Shown here: positions 54,032 to 64,000 of the stretch, piece by piece | Position numbering within the stretch: position 1 is the stretch's first letter | Layout: each line of letters begins with the position of its first letter | Origin: Cylicocyclus nassatus | Lineage: Eukaryota > Nematoda > Chromadorea > Rhabditida > Strongylidae | Direction of reading: 5' to 3' | Assembly: GCA_958299035.1 (NCBI GenBank) | Contig: CATQJL010000001.1 | Coordinates: 10,329,817 to 10,393,816 of the forward strand | Length of the DNA stretch: 64,000 nt | Program-made: the position numbers and the translations under genes | The notes under the pieces: model-generated | Database searches by the model: none | Told to the model about the DNA's origin: nothing | Seen by the model: only the letters and a program-made list of their open reading frames with translations

Positions 54032-54325
54032 TTACACCGATCGATTACCTAGCTTGAAGTTAAGACTCACATTTGGTACACATTCTGCATAATTAGGACA
54101 CTGTAGACCAGGAAGACATGGAGGCACAATCATTTTACAAGTGAAGCCTTCCTTGCATCGAACGTCGTCGCAAGAAGGTGCTAGAACATTACATTTTAAG
54201 GGTGAAGTAACTACGTCACTTTTACTTACCTCTTACGCAGCGAGGAGGACAAGGTGGATTGGCGCAACTTCGATTTTCCTCACAAATAGGTGTAGCAGGA
54301 GGGCATCGCATTGTTGCACAAGTAT
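54032..54325 (-). CDS. 3' exons of a second FOLN-like gene
   Basis: Exon 54,230-54,325 (acceptor TTGAAG, donor GTAAGT) encodes TCATMRCPPATPIC, SCANPPCPPRC. Exon 54,032-54,180 (acceptor TTCTAG) encodes SCDDVRCKEGFTC, then PPCLPGLQCP and ECVPN, running on 14 codons to TAA. These are six-Cys modules like exons 14, 15 and 28 of the big gene. Reading through gives a stop and nearby AATAAA, so a separate gene is likely. However, a strong donor (GTGAGT at 54,070) could instead splice onward. Upstream exons to the right were not found. Confidence 0.65.
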
Positions 54326-54618
54326 CTTCAAAAAATTTATGACAAAGCAAGTGAGAGAGATCAGGTAGGGAACAAATTATTTAGTATGCCGTGACGTGCT
54401 GTTTTTCGATTGGGTTGCTGTTTGCGCTGACATCTTGCCGAAAAATAATTCATCATACCGAAACGGTTATTCGTAAATGTTATCCAAACACTCCTCAAAA
54501 TCGTTAATTCTTACATTGCTCGCTGGACCTCGCTGTACGTAAGTTCATCCGAAACAAGAAAAGAGACGATAAAAAATAACGAGAACTTTCGAATTATTCT
54601 TAGATGATAACTATATTA

Positions 54619-55800
54619 TCTTATATATAAAGCTGAATGTCTGTTTGTCTGTATGTATGTCTGTATGTCTGTATGTATGTACGTATGTTCCGAATAGAAA
54701 ATTTTATTTCTTAACCGATCCGGACCAAACTTGGCACACATACCCTTCGGGGCCGGGCGGGTGTCATAGGCTACTTTTCGTCATCGATCGATATCGATTT
54801 TATCGATTTTTATCGATTTTTTTGCTGAGTTCACCTACGGGGCTGGGAGTTGGCACAGGGGGGTAATCGAGCATGGGGATTCCGAATACAATATTGGTTT
54901 TCAGGATTATCGATTACTTTTATCGATTTTATCGATTTTTTGCAAAGTTTGAGCTACGGGGCTGGGAGTTCGCACAGGGGGGTAATCGAGCATGGGGATT
55001 CCGAATACAATATTGGTTTTCAGGATTATCGATTACTTTTATCGATTTTATCGATTTTTTGCAAAGTTTGAGCTACGGGGCTGGGAGTTCGCACAGGGGG
55101 GTAATCGAGCATGGGGATTCCGAATACAATATTGGTTTTCAGGATTATCGATTACTTTTATCGATTTTATCGATTTTTTTGCAAAGTTTGAGCTAGGGGG
55201 CTGAGAGTTGGCACAGGGGGGTAATCGAGCATGCTGATCATCCCCAAGGGGGGTGATCAGCATGCTAGATTACACCCCTGTGCCAAATTCCAGTTCCCTA
55301 GCTCAAATTTTCAAAAAATCGATAAAATCGATAAAAGTAATGGACGATCTTGAAAACTAATATTGTGTTCGTAATCTGCATGCTCGATTACCCCCCTGTG
55401 CAAACTCCCAGCCCCGCAGGTCGAACTTTACAAAAAAATCGATAAAATCGATAAAAGTAATGGACGATCCTGAAAACTAATATTGTGTTCGTAATCAGCA
55501 TGCTCGATTACCCCCCTGTGCAAAATCCCAGCCTCGCATGTCAAAATTTACAAAAAATCGATAAAATCAATAAAAGTAATCGATAATTCTGAAAACTAAT
55601 ATTGTATTCGGAATCCCCATGCTCACTTCCCCCCCTGTGCCAACTCCTAGCCCTGTAGGTGAACTCTGCAAAAAATCGATAAAAATCGGTAAAATCGACA
55701 TCGATCGATAACGAAAAGTGGACTGTGACACCCGCCGGGGCCCGAAGTGTATGTGTGCCAAGTTTGGTCCGGATACGGCGGAGCCGGGTAAGCCAGCTAG
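54619..55800 (+). mobile_element. Helitron with internal palindrome of 119-bp repeats
   Basis: Starts A|TCTTATATATAAAGCTG and ends with GGCGGAGCCGGGTAAGCC then CTAG|T. Three 119-bp direct units (from about 54,866, 54,985 and 55,104) face degenerate inverted copies (55,262-55,690) around the centre GATCATCCCC/GGGGTGATC near 55,238-55,256. Confidence 0.78.
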
Positions 55801-55802
55801 TA

Positions 55803-56097
55803 TCTTATATACAAAGCTGAATGTCTGTTTGTCTGTATGTATGTATGTATGTCTGTGTGTACGTATGTTCTGAATAGAAAATTCCATTTCTGAACCGATC
55901 CGGACCAAACTTGGCACACATACACTTCGGGCCCCGGCGGGTGTCATAGGCTACTTTTCGTCATCGATGATATCGATTTTATCGATTTTTTGCAAAATTT
56001 GAGCTGCGGGGCTGGGAGTTGGCACAGGGGGTAATCGAGCATGCTGACTACGAATATAATAATGACAGGGCCGGGCGGAGCCGGGTAAGTCAACTAG
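55803..56097 (+). mobile_element. Short non-autonomous Helitron
   Basis: Starts A|TCTTATATACAAAGCTG, ends GGGCGGAGCCGGGTAAGTCAA then CTAG|T. It is inserted two bases after the previous Helitron's CTAG. It contains GATCCGGACCAAACTTGGC and the ATCGAT tract. Confidence 0.78.
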
Positions 56098-56689
56098 TTT
56101 CATCATAACTTGCTTCCTCTCCCAAACGCTGTTGAAGCCCAAAAAATCAAACTCGTTCCTCCCGTATTTCTCGTAAAGCACCACATGAAGCTTTCTACGC
56201 CCTTCCACGGACAAAGTAAATTGCAGATCGCTTCTTTCAAAAGCAGCGTCCTGGCATGATGATGGAAACCGTGATTTCAAAATTTTGCAATGGTAGACCC
56301 TCCAATCAATCTACCAGTGAAGTCTAAAGCGAAAAAAAAGCTTTTGGAGCCCAAAATTCGCTCCTGAAGTCTTCCGGACCCGCCCACTCATGATTTGGAA
56401 CGAACGCCGACACAAGGAGCTGCGAAAAATACTCATTTTTGACAACTTAAGCACTGAAAAACTCAGATATGGTTTCAGTATAAGAGAAGGTTTTGAAATG
56501 AAATACAGGAAAGCGAAATTTTGCCGGGACACTGCCTTTGAGGATAATGGCCCGTAGTAAACCCCCCATCAGGGCATCTCTCTCGACGCGGACTGGCGTT
56601 GATCTCATCACGCCTCAGTCTAGCATCCGGCGAGCCATTGATCTGGATGCGGATCGCTTCCGAGGCATTACAATCAAGTGCGTTCTTGA

Positions 56690-56762
56690 AGAATGAACCA
56701 CTTGAGTTGGTTTGGTCAAACGGGTAAGCGACTGGAATTACACGCGCGCGGCCGTGGTTCGA
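56690..56762 (+). pseudogene. tRNA-like / SINE-like sequence
   Basis: GGTTTGGTCAAACGGGTAAG resembles a D arm and A box, and GTGGTTCGAGTCT is a B box. The acceptor-stem ends do not pair well, so a tRNA-derived repeat is preferred to a gene. Confidence 0.45.
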
Positions 56763-57101
56763 GTCTGACCGATGATGACCGCTATCAAGGATTTCGCCTA
56801 GCAAATGCACGGATAAAACAAAAACACAATTTGTGACGGAAATTTTATGAAAAAACAAAATGATTGCAGCGTGATAAAAAACCAGTAAAATTTACAGAAA
56901 AGAGAAGAATTTGTTTTTTTGTTATCCTCGCCAAAATCAGCTGTTCATCGATCCTCTCCTTTTCGGGCGCGGGTTGTGGTTTTGCGCCGATTTTGTCTGC
57001 ATTTTTAGCCTGACTGAAGTGTATCGTAAGTTACTCAGGAGCAACTTACGGGAGTCTTGTCTGCGTCTCCTCTTTTACACACTATTTGCATCACTCTAAC
57101 A

Positions 57102-57139
57102 TCAGTTCACGTTCAGGTCACTTGAACGTGAACTGATGT
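57102..57139. repeat. Perfect 16-bp-arm hairpin
   Basis: CATCAGTTCACGTTCA, then a short loop, then TGAACGTGAACTGATG. More GTTCAC/GTGAAC copies follow to 57,270. Confidence 0.7.
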
Positions 57140-57944
57140 GGAAGAGTTGACTGCAGCAGGTGGACAGATGATCAACAGTTCACTCGCCATTCTTATAGCA
57201 TGGGAGGGTGGGCGGTCATCAGTTCACCTGACGTGAGGTGAACACTGGGATAAGTTCAGTTCACCTGAGCCGATCGAGCTTTACTACGGGCCAATATGTG
57301 ATAATCAATAAAGTAAAGTAGAGGGCCAATAAAGGTTGAGTAAGGTTTAGTTCCGGACGAGGGGAGAACGGATGAGAGACAATGTGATAGAAAACAAAAC
57401 CTTTGACAAATTATACCTTCTACAGTGCGATGTTACTTCTTTCAAGATTATTTTGGTTTTGTGCTTCGATTTCCTTCGCTGTCGCTACGAAATTACAATA
57501 ACTCAAAATTGCACAATCACAGTTTCCTCTAAGAGTTTATAGATCACTTCAAATGCTTCCGCCAGTGTACAAACAACTAATAGCTGATATGTGAGGAACC
57601 TAATGAAAAGCTGATAATCAGGTTGAAGTAATATATCAACAAAGTAGCTGAACTAGAAGTTACCTTGCGTCAACACCAGCTCCATTCCTAGAAGAAGGAT
57701 AATTGGATAAAGACAACTCTGAAAATAATCTACGTCAATGATCATGCAATAATCGTTGGTCCCAGAACTTTACTGGGCTTAGTAGATTTACAAATTATTC
57801 CTTGAGCACTCGAAACTCTAAACTTTCGGAGTCGAACCCATTTGCGGTATTTTGAATAACGCTGTTTTATCACGGTTCACTGAATGCAGTTTGCGTCAGT
57901 TTGCGCACTGCTTTTTTTAACGTCAAGCTCGAACACGCTATGGT

Positions 57945-58392
57945 CTCGAAGGCAGCGTCCGGGCAAAAATTCGATTTTGAGATTTTCTGCTTGTACGTGG
58001 GTATTCGCCATGTTGAATTCGAAAATCACAGTGGAAAGCATGAAAACGGCAAAAAAGGCCCTCCAGCGCAGGGAGACAGCAAGTCGGCGGCCTCCCCACT
58101 GTGAACTTACGCTCACAGCTTCCGGAGCGGTCTTCTAGATTTCACTAGCCTTCCTAACTTCGCTACCGGCTGCGAATGATTAACTTGAAGCCGGAAGCGC
58201 GAAGTTCGCTTCAGAAGCTGGGAGCGTGAATTAACAGTGGGAAGAACCTCGCCCACCTGCTGTTTTCCCTCCTGTGCTAGGGGTATTTTTCGCCGTTTTC
58301 GTCCATTGTGCATTTTCGGATCCAGGGTAATGAATAGGCTCGAGTAAGCACGAAATCTCAAAATCGAATTTTTGCCGGGCACTGCCTTTAAC
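57945..58392. repeat. Foldback MITE (GGCAGTGCCCGG family)
   Basis: AAGGCAGCGTCCGGGCAAAA at the left and the complement (TTTTGCCGGGCACTGCCTTTAA) at the right. The arms include AATTCGATTTTGAGATTT. The overlapping ORFs are shadows of the arms. Confidence 0.75.
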
Positions 58393-59102
58393 GACTTATT
58401 TGCGCGACCTTTCAAGGTCAGCCGTTGCAAGACCGCTTCGTAGCTGCAGAGCCTGTCTATAGCGCCGTCTGTTCATTCAAACTTGCCTTCTTTCTTCCCA
58501 GTACAAGTTATCAGGAGAAGTTGAGCCATACTTTTCTACAAACAATATTTCGACATTTCGAACACATGTGTTTACCAAAATTTTCATGTGTACTGGCGAA
58601 CAATAAACGAGAACGAACATTTATAAAACCTCGCGCATAATGGCCTCCCAAATACGATGCGAGCAACTATTTCCTATACAACCTGTATATCTTTAACACG
58701 TTAATGATAGTGTATTCAAAATCTGAGACAGAAAGAGACCTTTTATTGAGTGGTGCAAAAATGATTTCCGTTATTCCAGGCTAACTTTCGAACAATTTTC
58801 AAACCAGACTTTCTTTTCCAATAAAGATTTCGCATATCATTGGAAAGCTTTCTTGATGTATTTTCTAACAATGGCGCAATTAAGCTTCCGTCCTCATCCG
58901 TGAAAATTTTACTAGCATGTTGCACATCTGCACTCAAAATTGTAAATTTATCGCTTTCACTCTCTTGGCCACAATTCAGGCGCAGATAAAACAAACTCTT
59001 TTGAGAACATAGCTACTGTAGGTGATAGATATTTTTCACCTAATGCATATTCAAGAAAATTTTTCGAAAATATTTGGACTCAGAAATTAACACCCCAAAT
59101 TA

Positions 59103-59808
59103 CTAGGCTGGCCCGAAAGTTCTGTCGCCCTATTTTCAAAAATTCATAACTCCTGAGTTTTCAAACCAATTTGCATGCTTTCACTTTAAATTGAGAGAGC
59201 AAATCGTTCTTTTCACAGCGATGCCTTAGCGGCTTCATAATATGCACATATTGCATAGATAGAGGCGGTAGAAGAAAATTACTCAAATTTTGAGTTTTCT
59301 GTGTAGAATCATAAAAATCTAAAACTTGCAGTAGAAATCGTAGCTGTCATTATTATAGGTTCTATTACCTGCCCTTTCTAATTGTGCAAGGTTTATGCTG
59401 ATCAAGTCTCTATAAAAAGTTATGATTTTCGAGCAAGCAATACAAAAGGGCAAATTTGATTTATTTTGGCATTTTCTTGAAAATCATAACATTTGATAGA
59501 GGCATCCAATCAGCAGAAACTTTGCACAGTTAGAAAGAGAAGGTAATAGAACCTACAATACTGATAGCTCCGATTTTCACTGCAAGTTGCAGATTTTTTA
59601 TGACCCTACACGGGAAATTCAAAATTTGAGTAATTTTCTTCTACCGCTTCTATCTATGCACTGTATGCTTAACAGAAAGCGGTAAGGTACCTCTATAAAG
59701 AGAATGAATTGCTCTTTCATATAAAATGAAAAAAAATTAAATCGATTTGAAAAACCAGAAATTATGAACTTTTGAAAGTGGTGCGATAGAAATTTCGGGC
59801 CAACCTAA
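59103..59808. mobile_element. Mariner-type foldback MITE
   Basis: TAGGCTGGCCCGAAAGTTC left and AATTTCGGGCCAACCTAA right. The inner arms share AAATTTGAGTAATTTTCTTC in both orientations. Confidence 0.75.
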
Positions 59809-62800
59809 TGTAGGTCTTTCAGGCGTACTTCAATTAGTCCCAAAAAATCTTGGATTTTTATCTTTTGAAAGCAAATTTTCTTCGCTGTAGTCTTTTCTAT
59901 ACACGCGTATACTACTGGCTTGCTTCTACAGAATAAGATGATTACCAGCCAAGGAACAAGCTTGAAGGATTGCTGATATCGCAAAAATGAGGTTTTCGGT
60001 GTTAACGCTTGTCTTTTCTGTTTGCGATATCAGTATAAGCAGGCACGCGCTAAGATACGAAAAATTTACCATTTTACTTGTTTTGAATACATTTACAACT
60101 ATAAAGACTAGAGACTAAAGACTAGAACTAAGTTTTTAAACTGAGTTTGTATCTAAACTTTGTATCTAAACTTTTTAGCTTCGGCAGCACTCTAATATAT
60201 CAACTTCCTTTGCTTTGTTCTTATAGCGTTTTAAAGTAAAACTTTGCAGAACAAAAACTATTTTGCACCAACTTGATACTTCAATGATTATGCAGAGGTG
60301 GAAGTGCAATAATGACTTTCGTGCCTAAAAATCTCAACATGACTTCATGTCCTCAAGAATAAATTTATCAAATATCTAGTTTGTCTACTTAAAAAAATAA
60401 ATTTGAACTCACTTTGTACAGCATCCTTCAAAGACAGTGTAGGCCAGTCATGAAATGTGAGTAATTGGTTAGTTTGGAACCCGTACGTACACAAGCATTT
60501 TTTGGCGTCCACGGTATATATCGTTGTCTGCGATCGATGCTGACGCAAACCAGAGCAAGAAAGTGAACTTTTGCCGTGATATCTCAATCGCAAACAGTTG
60601 ACTGCAATGGTTCTTTCAAATGTTCTTCTATATGGGATGTAAACGAAGGCCATCAAACTTATTTGCTTGTTTACATTCTCTCCTGCTATGAAAACAAGGG
60701 TTTGATTGATAAGCAAACAATCGCAGCTGCTGTTCTCCCCGGTAAAAGTAAATCGTGCAACGTTCTTTCTGCTGCCATTTTTTTGCAAAGAAGAACCATT
60801 TGAGGGTTTGTCATTATGGAGAAGAGACTGTCCACATCAAAAACACAGTTGCGCGCAGATTTTACAATACGCGCACAAAAGTACAAGCTCTCAAACTTTC
60901 CTGTGACTGTACCTGTTTTCGCAGTTGGCGTCGATTTTGTGAGAATCGCCATGCTTGGATGATGAGCTCCAAAGATCTGCAAGACATTACCCTAACATAT
61001 ATGCAGCAATCAAAGATTTGATTCATTTATTCCAAAAGAAGAAGATTCCAAACTTGTTTACTAAAAGAGTGCATTTTTAGGGTGCAAAAAGGACATTTCA
61101 AATTTGTGAAGTAAAATCTTAATGCAGGCGCTGCCCTAGAAATGTGACTTAATCTACAGACCTAACAGATTTATACATAACCATATGTGAGATCTTATGC
61201 TGTTTTCATGCCTAAGAAATTCCTACTAACAGTCCGACTTTTCAGTAGACCTCTATCCCTTCCGCGCCTGTTGGTGACCCAAAACGAAGTGCTAAAAACC
61301 CTATATAGTAAGTATGCTTTAAATACGATATTCCTTTCAGCAAAGTTTGCAGCTTCCAAAAAGGATCAATCTTCTTGAAGCTACTGCGATTTGTATTTAG
61401 AATTTCGCAATCGCTCGGGAACCTCCGCGAAATGATTCCTCTAAGAGGGAAGCTTGATTAGTCGAAGTGCACTTTCTAAATGAGATATGTACGATATTAA
61501 AGGGCACAAAACGTTGATTCCAAATCTGCCTATTTTATCTGCGAAACGTTTATGGACGAGGAGTTATGGGCTTTGAGCCAAAAACTGAATGTGCATTTAG
61601 GATGAAATGAGTTGTTAAAATCTTACTAGATCTCAAATAATGCAACCAAATGTGGTATATTTTTCATTTTGAAGTACGTTTGAAAAAAGGGCTCTGATGA
61701 TTGTCACTGCTCCCTTGAAGAGCTAGAAAAAGTACAACGGCTGTTTTTTTCTCCTACTTAAACGTTCAACTTTATGCTGCAAAAATGTTCATAATTTCTC
61801 GTCCATAAATGCTGTATAGATAAGGAAGGCAGATTTGGAATCAGCATTTTATGCACTCTAATATGGTCTACATCTCTGGAAAAGCCACCTAAATATGCAT
61901 TCCTTGTAAGGTTGCATTACGTAGAGTCACGCTTTATCGTCCCTGCATTATTCAAATATTCTAGGAAATCGACACGAATTCTGGTCTACTACTTACTATT
62001 GTATCCATATAACCCGCTGCGCTTCTTCAGAGCTTTTGGTTATAGGTGAAAGCAATATTGATAGTACACTATTTTTTGATGATACAAGAAAGTTTACATA
62101 TTTACATGGTTCTGAATGCTAACAACTGTGAAGCGTTCAAAAGGAAACTGAGGAAAGTTGACATTTGCCTATTACTAAACAATCCGTTGTGACTCGTTCC
62201 TAGTCTGTTTTCATTACAGGTTTGCTTGCTTCTGGTCTTTTCTTGCTGACCCTCGCCTGCAAACTCATGTGTTTCGGGCTTTGTTTTCACCACATCGCTT
62301 TTACGACAGCCGCTTTCGTGAAGCTCTATCCGACTACGTCGGTTCACGACTTCATGTTTTTTCTCGGTTTATCATGTTCGCGTTTCTCGATTTAACGTGT
62401 TTATTAACCATGCTTTGCTGGCTTATCACTCACTTTCGGATGAGCAGCAGCATTGCGCCTTGGGACCGTAGACCCGCGTTTTATGCATGGCTTCCCCAGA
62501 ATACGGCAGGTGAATCCAAGCGTCGATGGTGTCAGGTTGATGGATACCTGGCAGGAACCAATCGCAGACGTTTTGGACAGCCCGGAAAAGTGGCAGTGGC
62601 GTTACCCAATGCCAATCACCTGACTCTCTTGACCAAATATAAATTTTCTTCCTCAACACCTGGGTCCCTTATTCGCTGTTTGTTTATTCTGCTGACAGGC
62701 TTTACGGCTAGTCTCTTACTCTAGCAATGTTTCTTTACTCACACAGGCTTTGGCACACGTTTTACATGTATGAGATAAAGATAAAGATATTACTACTTCC

Positions 62801-63006
62801 ATAAAAGCATAGCAGAGTGATAGCACATAAAAGCTGCTACTCTACATGTAGAACACTCGAAACTTTAAAATGTATTTCGTATCAGTGTTTATGATTTCGC
62901 AGGATCACATCAGTGCTGTGTAATGGAGCAAGTCTAATTTCCTTCTTTTTTGAATTGATCTGCGAAGCAAACGTCTATTCTTTTAAATTAAAGTTCAAAA
63001 AGCGCG
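59809..63006. other. Unassigned stretch with one foldback
   Basis: A foldback at 61,495-61,865 has GATTCCAAATCTGCC near its left and GGCAGATTTGGAATC near its right end. Frames at 60,345-60,788 and 62,269-62,724 have no domain or splice support. No RNA gene seen. Confidence 0.45.
61495..61865. repeat. Foldback MITE
   Basis: AAAACGTTGATTCCAAATCT left and AGATTTGGAATCAGCATTTT right. Inner GTTTATGGACGAGGAGTTAT pairs with TAATTTCTCGTCCATAAAT. Similar ends occur at 22.63 and 35.76 kb. Confidence 0.75.
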
Positions 63007-63413
63007 GTAAAGGCAGTGTCCCGGCAGATTCGTGCCCTGGGAAAAGCTGCTTTGGAGTTTCTGGTCACCCCGTTAGCCTCCAGGTGCAGTCCGGCTGGTT
63101 GATGTTTTCTCCGCGCAGAGAAAATAGCGCTCGAACCGGCACGCGCGACTCCAATCGGCTCGCTTGGACGACTTTGCTTACTTGTTCTGCGCGGGACCCG
63201 TGGAATCGCCGTCGGGGGATCTCTCGCAAAACAGATAAGCAAAGCCGTCCAAGCGCGCCGATTGGAGTTGCGCGTGCCGGTTCGAGGACTATTTTCTCGG
63301 CGTGGGGGAAACATCAACCAGCCGGACTGGGCTTGGAGGCTAATGGGGTGGGTGACCAGAAACGCCATTACAGCTTTCCTCAGTGCGCGAATCTGCTGGG
63401 ACACTGGCTTTAA
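63007..63413. repeat. GC-rich palindromic MITE
   Basis: The left AGGCAGTGTCCCGGCAGATT and right AATCTGCTGGGACACTG are inverted. The arms cover nearly the whole element, so both strands give similar ORFs. A TTAA occurs at the right end. Confidence 0.8.
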
Positions 63414-63659
63414 AGCCGCGCTCCTGCGACAAAGAAAGGAATTGTTACTTGGGCGTTTAAGCTGGCACATGATTAAATTTTCGTTATCAAATCATTGATC
63501 TTTTTTCGAATCATTCTTCGTTAAATGTCCCTATATCTTGTCATGGGTGTCGTTAAACTGACGTTATTTGATTATTGTATTCGTAGGTGACGCCATTTTA
63601 ATTTATTTTTGTTTGAGTTCAAATCTACAAAACGAGTTGACGAATCTCGAGATTTGCGA

Positions 63660-63870
63660 TCATCCTGACATGTTTTGGAGGACGTGCGTTATACTACAAA
63701 GACCTCGCCGCCAAAGCTCGCCGCCATAGTCGGCAAGTGCACCGAGCTGGCTTGCTGTATCCCGCACCCATTTTGCACCGGGTGAACCTGAGCCATGAGG
63801 CAATCGTGCGGACGCAGCCTCGTCAGCATTGTCGCGTTGCGACGTCGCGCCGCGATCGTGATTTTCACAA
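63660..63870. other. GC-rich island of unknown nature
   Basis: About 200 bp of CpG-rich DNA in AT-rich surroundings, open in at least one frame on each strand, without ATG or splice context that I can support. Could be a repeat, exon or promoter-proximal island. Confidence 0.35.
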
Positions 63871-64000
63871 AAAGTTACATGAAAATACTTAGAAAAAAAT
63901 TCTTCCTTCAGATTTCAACGTGCGATGTCGTCCGTCCACCGCATAAGGTGAAAATTTCAAAAAAAGACTTGTTAATTTCCTGTTTTCTATTTAATTCACG

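Larger units (their letters stand above)
56545..57292. repeat. Foldback element enclosing a tRNA-like segment
   Basis: TGGCCCGTAGTAAA at 56,549 is complemented by TTTACTACGGGCCA at about 57,280. Inside lie the tRNA-like sequence (56,690-56,760) and a hairpin at 57,102-57,139. Confidence 0.55.

Noticed and set aside
54850..55263. Several 70-107 codon ORFs with a repeated peptide
   Set aside because: They translate the 119-bp Helitron repeats.
60345..60788. 147-codon minus-strand ORF with several Cys
   Set aside because: The Cys spacing fits neither TIL nor FOLN modules and no phase-compatible splice sites were found.
62269..62724. 151-codon plus-strand ORF
   Set aside because: No recognisable motif, and an overlapping ORF on the other strand; probably chance in a GC-richer stretch.
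62913..63470. Two long ORFs on opposite strands with similar sequence
   Set aside because: The region is a palindrome, so each ORF mirrors the other; it is a MITE, not a gene.

Overview
The window looks like nuclear DNA of a clade V (rhabditid or strongylid) nematode. The evidence is short exons with TTTCAG-type acceptors, secreted TIL-type inhibitor and CAP-domain genes, and introns packed with mariner foldback elements, Helitrons and other MITEs. There are no bacterial features, no rRNA, no convincing functional tRNA and no CRISPR array. Genus is not decided; CAP-rich strongylids are one possibility. All genes were read as spliced exons by eye, so most open frames longer than 60 codons here are chance or repeat-derived.

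Region 1 (about 0.9-28.7 kb, minus strand) is one large mosaic gene. I could join 32 exons from 28,705 down to a stop at 933, and they stay in one frame for 1,075 codons. The protein has about 20 short FOLN-like (follistatin-N-terminal-type) cysteine modules with Pro/Thr/Ser linkers, four TIL (trypsin-inhibitor-like) domains in two tandem pairs at 14.4-15.6 kb, and a fifth, C-terminal TIL domain. Almost every FOLN module is a single exon with phase-1 introns at both ends, so modules can be duplicated or skipped without breaking the frame. Several are recent copies whose flanking introns are copied too. The 5' end is not secure; weak upstream exons lie at 29.4 kb and 37.4 kb.

Region 2 (16.6-28.3 kb) is an 11.6-kb intron of that gene. 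It holds two adjacent mariner-type foldbacks, a diverged tandem array, a palindrome with a tRNA-like sequence at its apex, an approximately 178-bp satellite array with dimeric higher-order structure, and a 350-bp direct duplication around another foldback.

Region 3 (29.4-54 kb) is mostly repeats and unassigned DNA, with two plus-strand genes. A degenerate CAP-domain (VAL/ASP-like) gene has five joined exons at 41.4-43.9 kb. A small secreted protein of 81 residues is encoded at 48.1-49.6 kb. A 1.2-kb TTAA-bounded palindromic element at 50.4-51.6 kb contains a 42-codon signal-peptide ORF. At 54.0-54.3 kb two more minus-strand FOLN-like exons end in a stop and a poly(A) signal, probably a second gene of the inhibitor family.

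Region 4 (54.6-64 kb) holds two Helitrons head to tail, one with an internal palindrome of 119-bp repeats, several foldback MITEs, a tRNA-derived element, and unassigned sequence.

The recognisable products all look secreted: inhibitor modules, a CAP protein and a small signal-peptide protein. How they work together cannot be read from the sequence.
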